This document shows positions 25,161-34,299 of a DNA stretch of 64,000 bases, in pieces. The DNA lies in assembly GCF_026552795.1 (NCBI RefSeq), contig NZ_JANFPI010000010.1, positions 62,001-126,000 of the forward strand, read 5' to 3'. A program made the translations under genes and the position numbers. This stretch comes from Ectorhizobium quercum (GTDB lineage Bacteria; Pseudomonadota; Alphaproteobacteria; Rhizobiales; Rhizobiaceae). A model generated the notes under the pieces. It did no database searches and was not told the DNA's origin. It saw only the letters and a list, made by a program, of their open reading frames with translations. Numbering within the stretch: position 1 is the first letter of the stretch; the number at the start of each line of letters is the position of its first letter.

Positions 25161-25715
25161 TTCATTTTCCCTGGATGTTCATGTGGCGCGATCTCGGGAA
25201 AGGGTATCGTTTTGCGCGATACAGGCAATATTTCATATTGATTTAGTATTCTATTTTACGATCCAATCGAAAAACTTCCATCTCATTCGCGGTTGCAATG
25301 CAAAAAGTCATCCCCCGGCGGTTCCGGGCGGCCCCGCCGGGGCAGTCCCGCCGCGGCGGCACGAATTGATAATCGACAAATCGTTGGAATGATTTGGAAA
25401 AGCCTTTCCGGAGGCGATCCCGCCATCCCGGCAGGGACGAGCCTGTCCCGCACTTGCAGGATGCAGGCCCGCCCGCCGGTCAAGATGACGCCTTTTCCCA
25501 AGGAATGCCGAAGAATGGAACGGCGGAACCGGGATTGATTTTTACCAAGTTCCGATCATATGTTGCGCCGCACAAACACGCAAAGGTCTCGCACGAAATT
25601 GAACGGATTCAGGGCCCTGCCGATTGCAGGAAACCCGTCCCGCCTGTATGGCGAACGATGACGAGCTCAGCCTGGCGGTTGAACGCAAAAGACTTCTGGT
25701 GAACAGACGGGCAAT
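25161..25715. other. 555-bp intergenic region between divergent operons
   Basis: No convincing gene is present. The left part is AT-rich and holds the promoter and operator candidate of the minus-strand transporter operon. Around 25310-25345 is a GC-rich self-complementary patch (CCCCGGCGG against CCGCCGGGG). The right part should contain the formate dehydrogenase promoter, but I cannot assign -35 and -10 boxes with confidence. Confidence 0.5.
25204..25222. promoter_or_regulatory. Perfect inverted repeat upstream of the KPN_01854-like operon
   Basis: GTATCG-N7-CGATAC is a perfect 6-7-6 inverted repeat 44-62 bp upstream of the binding-protein start, next to an AT-rich promoter-like stretch (25225-25265). 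It is a candidate operator for an unidentified regulator. Confidence 0.45.
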
Positions 25716-28700
25716 ATGAACGACATGACGATGCAGATCGGCCGGCGGCAGTTTCTCAAACTTCTGGGCGCCGGAGGAGCCGGGCTGACGGCAACGGCGA
25801 TGGGATTGGCCCCGACACCGGCCCTGGCCGACGGTCCACGGCCCTACAAACTGCTGCGTGCCAGGGAAACGCGCAACAACTGCACCTATTGCTCGGTCGG
25901 TTGCGGGATCCTGATGTATTCGCTCGGCGACGGCGCCAAAAATGCCAAGCCCACGATCTTCCATATCGAGGGGGATCCCGACCACCCCGTCAGCCGGGGA
26001 TCGCTCTGTCCCAAGGGGGCGGGGCTTCTGGACATGATCCACTCGAAGAACCGCCTCCTTTACCCAGAGTACCGCGCTCCCGGATCGAAGGAATGGGTGC
26101 GCATCGGCTGGGACGAGGCCACGAAGCGGATCGCGCGTCTTCTCAAGGACGACCGCGACGCCAATTTCATCGAGCGCAACGAAAAGGGCGAACTGGTCAA
26201 CCGCTGGCTGACGTCCGGCATGCTCGCCTCCTCGGCGGCGTCGAACGAAACCGGCGTCCTCGACTTCAAGTTCGCGCGCTCGCTCGGCATGCTCGGCCTC
26301 GACTGTCAGGCCCGCCTCTGTCACGCGCCGACCGTCTCGGCGCTGGCGCCGAGCTTCGGCCGAGGCGCCATGACCAACCATTGGGTCGACATCAAGAACG
26401 CCAATGTCGTCATCGTCATGGGCGGCAATCCGGCGGAGGCCCACCCCGTCGGCTTCAAATGGGTCATCGAGGCCAAGATCAAGAACAAGGCCAAGGTGAT
26501 CGTCATCGATCCGCGCTTCAACCGCACGGCCTCGGTGGCGGATATCTTCTCGCCGATCCGCGCCGGTTCGGACACCGCCTTCCTGATGGGCGTCGTCAAC
26601 TGGCTGTTACAGAACGACAGGATCCAGCACGACTATGTGCGGGCCTATACCAACGCCCCGCTGATCGTGCGGGCGGACTACGGTTTCGACGACGGGCTGT
26701 TCTCCGGCTTCGATGCGGACACGCTGAGCTACGACAAAAGCTCGTGGGCCTACGAGCTGGACGAAAGCGGCAATGCGCTGCGCGACCCGACCATGACCCA
26801 TCCGCGCTGCGTCCTCAACCTCCTCAGGAAACACGTCGAGCGCTACACGCCCGAGATGGTCGAGGAAATCACCGGCGTCAGGCAGGCCGATTTCCTCCAG
26901 ATCGCGGACATCATCGGCTCCTGCTCGGCGAAGGACAAGACGCTGACCTGGCTTTACGCGCTGGGCTGGACCCACCACACCGGCGGCGCGCAGATCATCC
27001 GCGGCTCGGCGATGATCCAGCTCCTGCTCGGCAATATCGGCATGGCCGGCGGCGGCGTGAACGCCTTGCGTGGCCATTCCAACATTCAGGGCTATACCGA
27101 CCTCGGCCTCCTGTCGCTGCGCCTTCCCGGCTACCTGAACCTGCCGAGCGACCGCCAGCAGACGATACAGCAATATCTGGCGGAAACCACCCCCGGCGAC
27201 GTCCTGCCCGGCCAGGTCAACTACTGGAAGAACACGCCGAAGTTCTTCGTCTCCCTGATGAAGAACCTCTACGGCCCGCATGCCACGAAGGAGAACGATT
27301 TCGCCTTCGACCTGCTGCCGAAATGGGACCGCAGCTATGACATGCTGGCCTATTTCGACATGATGTACGAGGGCAAGGTCAACGGCTATATCGCCCAGGG
27401 CTTCAACCCGCTGGCCGCCATGCCGGACAAGAACAAGACCTCGGCTTCGCTTTCCAAACTCAAGTTCCTCGTGATCATCGATCCCCTCGTCACGGAGACC
27501 TCCAACTTCTGGCGCAACGAGGGACTCTTCAACGACGTCAAGACCGAGGAGATCATGACGGAGGTCTTCCGTCTGCCCTCGAACTGCTTCGCCGAGGAAA
27601 ACGGCGCCATCGTCAATTCCGGCCGCTGGCTGCAATGGCATTTCGCCGGGCAGGAGCCTCCGGGCGAGGCCCGCCACGATCCGTCGATCCTCGGCGGCAT
27701 CATGATGGAGCTTCGCCGGCTCTACGCGGAAGAGGGCGGCGCCTGTCCCGAGCAGGTCCTGCACATGAGCTGGGACGAGCATACCTATCACGACCCCTAC
27801 AATCCGCATCCCGAGGAGATGGCCCGCGAAGCCAACGGCTACGCGCTGGAAGACCTCCACGACGATGCGGGCAATGTGGTCGCGCGCAAGGGCGAGCTGC
27901 TTTCGTCCTTCGCGCAATTGCGCGACGACGGCTCGACGGCGAGCTATTGCTGGATCTTCGCCGGCTCCTGGACCGAGGCCGGCAACCAGATGGCCAACCG
28001 CGACAATACCGATACGGGCCTCGGCAACACGCCCGGATGGGCATGGGCATGGCCCGCGAACCGGCGCATCCTCTACAACCGCGCCTCGATGGACGAGATG
28101 GGCGAGCCCTGGGACCCCCATCGCCGCATCCTCCACTGGGACGGCGCCAAGTGGACCGGCGCCGACGTGCCGGATTTCCCGGCCAATATTCCGCCCGGCG
28201 CGCCGGCCGCACCCTTCATCATGCTGCCGGAAGGTCTCGGCCGGCTGTTTTCGGTCAACGGCATGAATGACGGCCCGTTCCCCGAGCATTACGAGCCGGT
28301 GGAAAGCCCGATCGCCAAGAACCCGCTGCACAGCACGGTCACGCACAACCCGACCGCCCGCATCTTCCAGAACGATGCGCAGCGCATGGGCAACCGCACC
28401 GAATATCCCTATGTCGCGACGACCTATTCCGTGACCGAGCTGTTCCGCCACTGGACCAAGCACTCGCACCTCAACGCCATGCTCCAGCCGGAACAGTTCA
28501 TCGAGATCGGCGAGAAGCTGGCCGCCTCGAAGGGCATCGGCCACGGCGACACGGTCAAGGTGACGACCAAGCGCGGCTACATCACCGCCAAGGCAGTCGT
28601 GACCAAGCGCATGCGGCCTCTCAGGGTCGCCGGCCAGGACGTCGACCAGATCGGCATTCCCTGCCACTGGGGCTTCGAAGGCGAAACCCGCAAGGGCTAT

Positions 28701-28805
28701 CTGGCCAACACGCTCTCGCCCGGCGTGGGGGACGCCAATTCGCAGACGCCGGAATTCAAGGCCTTCCTCGTCAATGTCGAAAAGCTGGAGGCCGCCCTGT
28801 CATGA
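25716..28805 (+). CDS. fdoG: Formate dehydrogenase-N/O type, alpha (catalytic) subunit, Cys form
   Basis: A 1029-residue molybdopterin enzyme that oxidises formate to CO2 in the periplasm. It has a Tat signal (GRRQFLKLLGAGGAGL), then a [4Fe-4S] motif NCTYCSVGCGILMY with a later CPKG. At the position of selenocysteine in E. coli FdnG it has Cys202 (DCQARLCHAPTVSALAPSFGRG, coded TGT), so no SECIS is needed. The C-terminal MGD-binding domain ends with GDANSQTPEFKAFLVNVEKLE. It overlaps the beta-subunit gene by 4 bp. Electrons pass to the beta and gamma subunits and on to quinone. PGAP-style naming would be fdnG. Confidence 0.93.
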   Translation: MNDMTMQIGRRQFLKLLGAGGAGLTATAMGLAPTPALADGPRPYKLLRARETRNNCTYCSVGCGILMYSLGDGAKNAKPTIFHIEGDPDHPVSRGSLCPKGAGLLDMIHSKNRLLYPEYRAPGSKEWVRIGWDEATKRIARLLKDDRDANFIERNEKGELVNRWLTSGMLASSAASNETGVLDFKFARSLGMLGLDCQARLCHAPTVSALAPSFGRGAMTNHWVDIKNANVVIVMGGNPAEAHPVGFKWVIEAKIKNKAKVIVIDPRFNRTASVADIFSPIRAGSDTAFLMGVVNWLLQNDRIQHDYVRAYTNAPLIVRADYGFDDGLFSGFDADTLSYDKSSWAYELDESGNALRDPTMTHPRCVLNLLRKHVERYTPEMVEEITGVRQADFLQIADIIGSCSAKDKTLTWLYALGWTHHTGGAQIIRGSAMIQLLLGNIGMAGGGVNALRGHSNIQGYTDLGLLSLRLPGYLNLPSDRQQTIQQYLAETTPGDVLPGQVNYWKNTPKFFVSLMKNLYGPHATKENDFAFDLLPKWDRSYDMLAYFDMMYEGKVNGYIAQGFNPLAAMPDKNKTSASLSKLKFLVIIDPLVTETSNFWRNEGLFNDVKTEEIMTEVFRLPSNCFAEENGAIVNSGRWLQWHFAGQEPPGEARHDPSILGGIMMELRRLYAEEGGACPEQVLHMSWDEHTYHDPYNPHPEEMAREANGYALEDLHDDAGNVVARKGELLSSFAQLRDDGSTASYCWIFAGSWTEAGNQMANRDNTDTGLGNTPGWAWAWPANRRILYNRASMDEMGEPWDPHRRILHWDGAKWTGADVPDFPANIPPGAPAAPFIMLPEGLGRLFSVNGMNDGPFPEHYEPVESPIAKNPLHSTVTHNPTARIFQNDAQRMGNRTEYPYVATTYSVTELFRHWTKHSHLNAMLQPEQFIEIGEKLAASKGIGHGDTVKVTTKRGYITAKAVVTKRMRPLRVAGQDVDQIGIPCHWGFEGETRKGYLANTLSPGVGDANSQTPEFKAFLVNVEKLEAALS

Positions 28806-29686
28806 ATCTTCAGAACATCATCCGCCGCTCCGCCACCAGCGACCTGACGCCCGCGCCGCAGATCCGCAGCCATCAGGTCGAGGTCGCCAAGCTGATCGAC
28901 GTCACCACCTGCATCGGCTGCAAGGCCTGCCAGGTCGCCTGCAACGAATGGAACGACCTGCGCGGCGAAGTCGAGGACAATGTCGGCGTCTACGACAATC
29001 CGCGCGACCTCGCGCCGGAAAGCTGGACGCTGATGCGTTTCACCGAGCATGAGGACGAGGCCGGCAAGCTGGAATGGCTGATCCGCAAGGACGGCTGCAT
29101 GCATTGCGAGGATCCGGGCTGTCTCAAGGCCTGCCCGGCGCCCGGCGCCATCGTGCAGTACGAGAACGGCATCGTCGATTTCCAGTCCGACCATTGCATC
29201 GGCTGCGGCTACTGCGTGGCCGGCTGTCCGTTCAACGTGCCGCGCATCTCCAAGAAGGACAATCGCGCCTACAAATGCACGCTCTGTTCGGATCGCGTCG
29301 CGGTCGGTCAGGAGCCCGCCTGCGTCAAGACCTGTCCGACGGGCGCGATCAGCTTCGGCTCCAAGGAGACCATGAAGACGCTGGCCGCCGAACGGGTCGC
29401 GGAACTGAACGAGCGCGGCTTCGAAAATGCCGGCCTGTACGATCCCCAGGGCGTCGGCGGCACGCATGTGATGTACGTTCTCCACCATCTCGACGATCCG
29501 GAACGCTATGCCGGCCTGCCCAAGGAGCCGACCATCAGCCCGGTCGTCGAGGGATGGAAGGACGTGCTGAAGCCCGCCGCGGCGGTGGCGACGGCGGCAG
29601 CGGTGGCCGGCATGGTCGCCCACTTCGTCGGCGTCGGCCCGAACAGCACCGAAGAAGAGGTGTCCGACAATGAAACGGCATCGTGA
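28802..29686 (+). CDS. fdoH: Formate dehydrogenase beta (iron-sulfur) subunit
   Basis: A 294-residue four-cluster ferredoxin-like subunit. The four [4Fe-4S] sets are visible: CIGCKACQVACNEW, CMHCEDPGCLKACP, CIGCGYCVAGCPFNVPR and CTLCSDRV...PACVKTCPTGAI. A single membrane anchor (AAAVATAAAVAGMVAHFVGVG) near residues 258-280 fixes it to the membrane as in FdnH/FdxH. It is exported by hitch-hiking with the Tat-signal-bearing alpha subunit. It is coupled by ATGA overlap to alpha and followed by gamma after 11 bp. Confidence 0.93.
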   Translation: MNLQNIIRRSATSDLTPAPQIRSHQVEVAKLIDVTTCIGCKACQVACNEWNDLRGEVEDNVGVYDNPRDLAPESWTLMRFTEHEDEAGKLEWLIRKDGCMHCEDPGCLKACPAPGAIVQYENGIVDFQSDHCIGCGYCVAGCPFNVPRISKKDNRAYKCTLCSDRVAVGQEPACVKTCPTGAISFGSKETMKTLAAERVAELNERGFENAGLYDPQGVGGTHVMYVLHHLDDPERYAGLPKEPTISPVVEGWKDVLKPAAAVATAAAVAGMVAHFVGVGPNSTEEEVSDNETAS

Positions 29687-29697
29687 GGGAGGCGCGC

Positions 29698-30354
29698 ATG
29701 GCTAAGAAGAACGACACGATCCTGCGCACGAAGTTCCCCGAGCGGCTCTGCCACTGGTTCCTCGTCATCTGCTTCTTCTTCACGGCGATGTCGGGATTGT
29801 CCTGGTTCTATCCGTCGCTGAGCTGGCTGAGCAACCTGCTCGGATCGCCGCAGCTTGCGCGCATCCTGCATCCCTTCCTCGGCATCATCGTATTTCTGGC
29901 GCTCTGCTTCATGCTGGTGCGCTTCGCCAAATATAATCTCTTCGCCAAAACGGACCTGATCTGGTTCCGCAACGTCAAGGACGTCATCCTGAACCGCCAC
30001 GGCCAGAAATTGCAGATCGGCAAATACAATGCCGGCCAGAAGGTGCTGTTCTGGCTGATCATGGCCTCGATCCTCGTGCTCCTGGTCTCCGGCCTCATCA
30101 TGTGGCGGGCCTATTTCGCCCATCTGTTCCCCATCTGGGTCCTGCGGCTGGCCATCCTCGCGCATTCGGTCTCCGGCATCGGCCTCATCCTGCTCATCCT
30201 CGGCCATATCTACCTGGCGCTGTGGGTGCGCGGCTCGATCACCGGCATGGTGACGGGCTATGTCTCGCGCGCCTGGGTGCGCCAGCATCACGACCGCTGG
30301 TATGACGAACTGGCGGCCCGGGAAGCTGCGGCGAAAACGGACCCGAAGCCATGA
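29698..30354 (+). CDS. fdoI: Formate dehydrogenase gamma subunit (cytochrome b556)
   Basis: A 218-residue membrane cytochrome with four hydrophobic segments. Candidate heme-ligand histidines lie in RLCHWFL, ARILHPFLG and the last helix region (AHSVSGIG...LGHIYLALW). It takes electrons from the beta subunit and reduces quinone. The start at 29698 is chosen because GAGGGAGG lies 5 nt upstream; an in-frame start at 29683 is weaker. It overlaps fdhE by 4 bp. Confidence 0.92.
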   Translation: MAKKNDTILRTKFPERLCHWFLVICFFFTAMSGLSWFYPSLSWLSNLLGSPQLARILHPFLGIIVFLALCFMLVRFAKYNLFAKTDLIWFRNVKDVILNRHGQKLQIGKYNAGQKVLFWLIMASILVLLVSGLIMWRAYFAHLFPIWVLRLAILAHSVSGIGLILLILGHIYLALWVRGSITGMVTGYVSRAWVRQHHDRWYDELAAREAAAKTDPKP

Positions 30355-31259
30355 GCCGCAAAGGACAGGCCGCCGGCGCCGATCCGCGCCAAAGGGGGGA
30401 TTTCTCCACGCTGCCGCCGGCCGTGCATTTCGATCCCGTGATCCTGCCGGATCTCGCCCAAGCCTATTATGCCCGCCGCGCCGCGCGCCTCCGCCAGCTT
30501 GGTGAGACGAGCGAACTGGCCGCCTATCTCGGCTTCGCGGCGGATATCACGGACGTGCAGGACGCGGCATCGGCGCTGGTGCCGGCGCACGAGGCGCGGG
30601 CCCTTCCAATCGATCCGGTTGCCGAGGCCGAAGGCGGCCTGTGGCTGCCGCTGCTCGATGCCCTCGTGGACGGTCTGCGCGCCCGCGTCACCGAAACGGT
30701 TCGCCCGCATCTCGACCACGTTGCGGAGATGAGCGGCGAAGCCCGCCGGCAGGCGGCCGCGGCGCTGGCCGGCGGCCGCTTCGCGGAGGTACCCGCAGAG
30801 GTGGCGCCCTTCGTCTGGGCCGCGTTCTCGATCTGGCTCCGCGCGCTCGCGGCAGGAGCCATACTGCCCTCGACCGGCGATGACGCCGCGGCCGAGCATG
30901 CGCAATGCCCGGTCTGCGGCATCGCGCCGGTGGCAAGCGTCATCCTGACAGGCGCACGGCAGGGCCTGCGCTATCTGCATTGCGCGCTCTGCGAGACGGA
31001 CTGGCACATGGTGCGGGCCAAGTGCTCCAATTGCGGCGACGCCGGCAAGCTGGAATATCTGAGCTTCGAGACGGCGGAAGCATCAGTCCGCGCCGAATGC
31101 TGCGGCCATTGCAAGGGCTATCTGAAAGTGGTTTCGCTCGACCGCGACCACGCCGCCGACGTGGTTGCCGACGATCTGGCGACCCTCCCCCTCGACGCAG
31201 CCGTCGAGGAGGAAGGCTACCGGCGCACCGGCTTCAATCCCTTTGCCCTGCCAGGCTGA
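30351..31259 (+). CDS. fdhE: Formate dehydrogenase accessory protein FdhE
   Basis: A 302-residue cytoplasmic rubredoxin-like protein needed for assembly of membrane formate dehydrogenases. The expected CxxC pairs are present: CPVCGIAPVAS, CALCETDW, CSNCGD and CCGHCKGY. The N-terminal region is helical and variable, as usual. It overlaps the gamma-subunit gene by 4 bp and ends 9 bp from the convergent fdhD. Confidence 0.92.
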   Translation: MSRKGQAAGADPRQRGDFSTLPPAVHFDPVILPDLAQAYYARRAARLRQLGETSELAAYLGFAADITDVQDAASALVPAHEARALPIDPVAEAEGGLWLPLLDALVDGLRARVTETVRPHLDHVAEMSGEARRQAAAALAGGRFAEVPAEVAPFVWAAFSIWLRALAAGAILPSTGDDAAAEHAQCPVCGIAPVASVILTGARQGLRYLHCALCETDWHMVRAKCSNCGDAGKLEYLSFETAEASVRAECCGHCKGYLKVVSLDRDHAADVVADDLATLPLDAAVEEEGYRRTGFNPFALPG

Positions 31260-31268
31260 GCGCCCGGC

Positions 31269-32072
31269 TCAGCCTTCGTCGGCGACACGCTGCGGGTGGG
31301 TATAGACGCCGACCCGGTCGCCCTGACGCGCGACGAGCGTGATGCCGGCCTGTTCCGCCTGCCGGACCGCAAGCGCGGTGGGCGCGGATGGAGCGACGAT
31401 CACGGGAGCGCCGACCATCGCCGCTTTCTGGACCAGATCCACCGACAGCCGCGAGGTCATCACGATGGCGCCGCCGCCAATCTCCGTACCGCTTCGCAGC
31501 AATGCCCCGACCAGCTTGTCGAGCGCGTTGTGACGCCCGACATCCTCGCGAATGCAGACGATGCCCTGCCCTTCGCGCCAGAAGCCGGCCGCATGGGTCG
31601 CGCGGGTCTTACCGTGCAGGACCTGATGCCCGCGCATCTCCTCCAGCGCCCGTGCCGGCGTCGACACGGCGATCCTGATCGTCTGCGAGGCGGAAGCCGC
31701 AGGCACGGCGCGCACCGCCTGCTCGATCGAATCGATGCCGCACAACCCGCATCCGACCGGCCCGAGCATGGCCCGCCGTCGCGCCGTGAAGCGGGCCGCC
31801 GTCTGGGTAGCCAGCCACGCCCGGGCTTCGTAACCGTCGTCATGCTCGACGATCTCGAGCGATTCGATTTCAGCCGGCTGAGCGATCAGGCCCTCGGTGA
31901 TGGAAAAGCCGATCAGGAAATCCTCGAGGTCGAGCGGGCTCGCCATCATCACGGCCTGCGTCGTGCCGTTATAGGTCAGGGCGACCGGGACCTCGTCGGC
32001 GAGACAGACAGACCGGCTGTCGGCCGCCTGAACATAGACGAGGCCCGCCTCACTTCCCGTTCGTTGTGTCAT
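31269..32072 (-). CDS. fdhD: Formate dehydrogenase sulfurtransferase FdhD
   Basis: A 267-residue protein that carries sulfur from a cysteine desulfurase to the molybdenum cofactor of formate dehydrogenase. The catalytic C-G-L-C-G loop is present (GPVGCGLCGIDS), and the later CIREDVGRHNALDKLVG and SRLSVDLVQKAAMVG blocks are family signatures. It is convergent with fdhE, unlike most loci where it follows on the same strand, so it has its own promoter, in the 85 bp before the methyltransferase gene. Confidence 0.93.
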   Translation of the reverse strand: MTQRTGSEAGLVYVQAADSRSVCLADEVPVALTYNGTTQAVMMASPLDLEDFLIGFSITEGLIAQPAEIESLEIVEHDDGYEARAWLATQTAARFTARRRAMLGPVGCGLCGIDSIEQAVRAVPAASASQTIRIAVSTPARALEEMRGHQVLHGKTRATHAAGFWREGQGIVCIREDVGRHNALDKLVGALLRSGTEIGGGAIVMTSRLSVDLVQKAAMVGAPVIVAPSAPTALAVRQAEQAGITLVARQGDRVGVYTHPQRVADEG

Positions 32073-32157
32073 TGCCCGTCCGTGTTCCGCCGCACTCTTC
32101 GCGCCGATAATATCGCATTTCAGCCTTTGCCCGCAATGAAGCCGCAGCGCGGAGGCA

Positions 32158-32835
32158 TCATTCCGCCGGCAGCCTGCTGATCTCCATTCCCGTGCCGATG
32201 GGCAGAAGCACGCTGGCCATGCCCGGCACCGCGCGAACGGCCTGCACGTAGCGCTGTATCTCCGGGCCCCCGGGGCGCAGGATGTTGTCGGCGACGATCA
32301 CCGCGCCCGGGCGAAGCTTCGGCAGCAGGACTTCGAGGCAGGGCGCATAGAGGTCTTTCCAGCAATCCAGAAACACCAGATCGGGCCTCTCTTCCATGCT
32401 GCCGATCAGTTCAAGCGCATTGCCGACCCGGAACGCCACCTGACCGGCCAGACCCGCCCGCCCGGCCATCTCCCGCGCATGGGCGGATTTGTAGCCATGC
32501 AGTTCCATGCTGACCAGCCGTCCGCCCGCAGCGCGCGCCGCCTCTGCCAGCCAGATGCTGGAATAGCCGAAGGACGTGCCGATCTCCAGAATGGTCGGCG
32601 CGCGCAACCCGCGCGCCAGCGTATTGAGGAACCGTCCCGTATCCGGGCCGATGGCGCGCATGCGCATATCCTGCCCGCCGTCGCGCCCGCCCGGCGCTTC
32701 CCGCGGCATGCCCCACTCTTCCTCCATCCGGGCATGGTAAAGGTTCAGCACGGCACGGACCTTCTCGTCCAGAGCGTGCTCCCCGACCGGACCCGCTGCT
32801 CCGGCAGTGGCGCTTACAGGGCTTTGATCGGTCAT
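32158..32835 (-). CDS. SAM-dependent O-methyltransferase-like protein
   Basis: A 225-residue class I methyltransferase with the motif I region ILEIGTSFGYSSIWLAEA (residues about 70-87), an acidic motif after it (LVSMELHGYK) and motif post-I VFLDCWKDLYAPCLEVLLPKLRPGAVIVADN, matching family-3 O-methyltransferases (YrrM/COMT type). The start at 32835 has TGGAGCG upstream; two in-frame starts further 5' (32856, 32895) are less likely. It is divergent from the DUF3500 gene. The substrate is unknown. Confidence 0.8.
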   Translation of the reverse strand: MTDQSPVSATAGAAGPVGEHALDEKVRAVLNLYHARMEEEWGMPREAPGGRDGGQDMRMRAIGPDTGRFLNTLARGLRAPTILEIGTSFGYSSIWLAEAARAAGGRLVSMELHGYKSAHAREMAGRAGLAGQVAFRVGNALELIGSMEERPDLVFLDCWKDLYAPCLEVLLPKLRPGAVIVADNILRPGGPEIQRYVQAVRAVPGMASVLLPIGTGMEISRLPAE

Positions 32836-32905
32836 CGGCTGCGCTCCACGCTCCATGCGAAAGAGATCTGTATCCGTTGAAATTTGATCCGGCAAAAGAT
32901 ATGTC

Positions 32906-32917
32906 TCGATATATCGA
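32906..32917. promoter_or_regulatory. 12-bp perfect palindrome in a divergent promoter region
   Basis: TCGATATATCGA is a perfect palindrome, and flanking bases extend it imperfectly (TCTCGATATATCGAAA). It lies between the divergent methyltransferase and DUF3500 genes, 71 bp and 129 bp from their starts. It could be a dimeric regulator site. Confidence 0.4.
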
Positions 32918-33045
32918 AATCAAGAGGATGCCGCCCGATCCGCCGAAGCCTGCCGACCTCGCGTTCCGGCCAGTCCTCTCTGGCCGAAGACAGCGGAAAA
33001 GGCCTGCCGCTGACGCAGCAAGGCGGACTCGCACCGTCGGGGAGA

Positions 33046-34299
33046 ATGAAGATCATGGGTCGCAGCGCGCTTTTCGCCTCGGTGCTATTCCTGACGCTGG
33101 CAGGCCTTGCGCCTGCCGTGGCGCAAACGCCCGCTGATGCGGTGGAGCAGCAGATGGCCGCAGGCCGGACACATGCAATCGTCGAGGCCGCGGACGCCTT
33201 TCTCGCAACGCTGGAGGAGGCGCAGCGCGCCAGGGTGCAGTTCCCCTTCGACCCGACGACCAGACCGGCCGCCGCACAATTCGCGCGGCAGGGCGGTCTG
33301 GGCGGCCCCGGCGGGCCGGATGCGCCCGGCGGACGGCCGCCCCGCGGAGAACGCTCCGAAAGCGCCCGCGGCGAGCGGGGAACCGGCGACCGGCAAGGCA
33401 ACAGGCCGGGCGGCGGCAGGCCCATGCCCGGCTTCGTGGGCGAGCAATACGGCGCGGCGGTCTGGTCCAACTATCCGGCCAGCGACGTCCCCCGTCCCGG
33501 CCTTCCTCTCGGCGAGATGACCGGGGAACAGCGCGCCGCAGCGCTGCACCTTCTGGAAACGGTGCTCAGCCCCGAGGGCTACCGGAAGGTCATCGAGATC
33601 ATGGGCTCCGACCAGGTCCTGCACGAAGGCGGCACCAATTACGCCTCGGGAACCGACCACTATACGCTCGGCCTGTTCGGCACCCCGGGCACGACCGAGG
33701 CGTGGATGCTGCAATTCGGCGCGCATCACCTCGGCCTGAACGTGGTCGTCAAGGGTGCGCAAGGCGTGATCACGCCGACGCTGACCGGCGCGCAACCCGC
33801 CGTCTATACCGATCCGGACGGCAAAACCGTGCGGGCTCTGGCGGGAGAGAACGACAAGGCCTTCGCGCTGCTCGGCGCACTCGACGGGGAGCAGCGCGGC
33901 AAGGCGATCCTCGACTATGCCGTTCGCGATCTGGTCTTCGGCCCCGGCCACAGCGGCGAGACGATCGTGCCCGAGGGATTGCAGGCCTCGGAAATGACGG
34001 CTCAACAGCAAGCCATGCTGCTGGACCTGATCCGCGAATGGGCGGGGATCGTCAATGCGGATTATGCCGCACCGCGCATGGCCGAAATCGAGGCGGGGCT
34101 CGCCGAGACGTGGTTCGCCTGGAGCGGCCCGACCACGCATGAACCGGGACGGAACGGCTCGTCCTACTACCGCATTCAGGGGCCGAAGCTGATCATCGAA
34201 TTCTCGCCGCAGGGTGTCGGAGGCGATCCGACCATGCACGTCCACACCGTCTATCGCGACCCGACGAACGATTACGGACAGGGGTTCACCGCACCATGA
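33046..34299 (+). CDS. Exported DUF3500-domain protein
   Basis: A 417-residue secreted protein with a signal peptide (RSALFASVLFLTLAGLAPAVAQ). A Gly/Pro/Arg-rich low-complexity linker lies at about residues 80-130 (repeated GG-P and RGER units). Then comes the DUF3500 core, with YRKVIEIMGSDQVLHEGGTNYASG, TEAWMLQFGAHHLGLNVV and the terminal GGDPTMHVHTVYRDPTNDYG. Family function is unknown. The His-rich conserved segments (FGAHH, MHVH) could bind metal; that is inference. The start is 33046, or 33055 which has better ribosome-site spacing. It overlaps the next gene by 4 bp. Confidence 0.8.
   Translation: MKIMGRSALFASVLFLTLAGLAPAVAQTPADAVEQQMAAGRTHAIVEAADAFLATLEEAQRARVQFPFDPTTRPAAAQFARQGGLGGPGGPDAPGGRPPRGERSESARGERGTGDRQGNRPGGGRPMPGFVGEQYGAAVWSNYPASDVPRPGLPLGEMTGEQRAAALHLLETVLSPEGYRKVIEIMGSDQVLHEGGTNYASGTDHYTLGLFGTPGTTEAWMLQFGAHHLGLNVVVKGAQGVITPTLTGAQPAVYTDPDGKTVRALAGENDKAFALLGALDGEQRGKAILDYAVRDLVFGPGHSGETIVPEGLQASEMTAQQQAMLLDLIREWAGIVNADYAAPRMAEIEAGLAETWFAWSGPTTHEPGRNGSSYYRIQGPKLIIEFSPQGVGGDPTMHVHTVYRDPTNDYGQGFTAP

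Noticed and set aside
26607..28667. 686-codon open frame on the minus strand, opposite the formate dehydrogenase alpha gene
   Set aside because: It is an exact antisense shadow of a well-conserved gene in GC-rich DNA; its translation is low in family-like motifs and rich in Gly, Ala, Arg and Asp.
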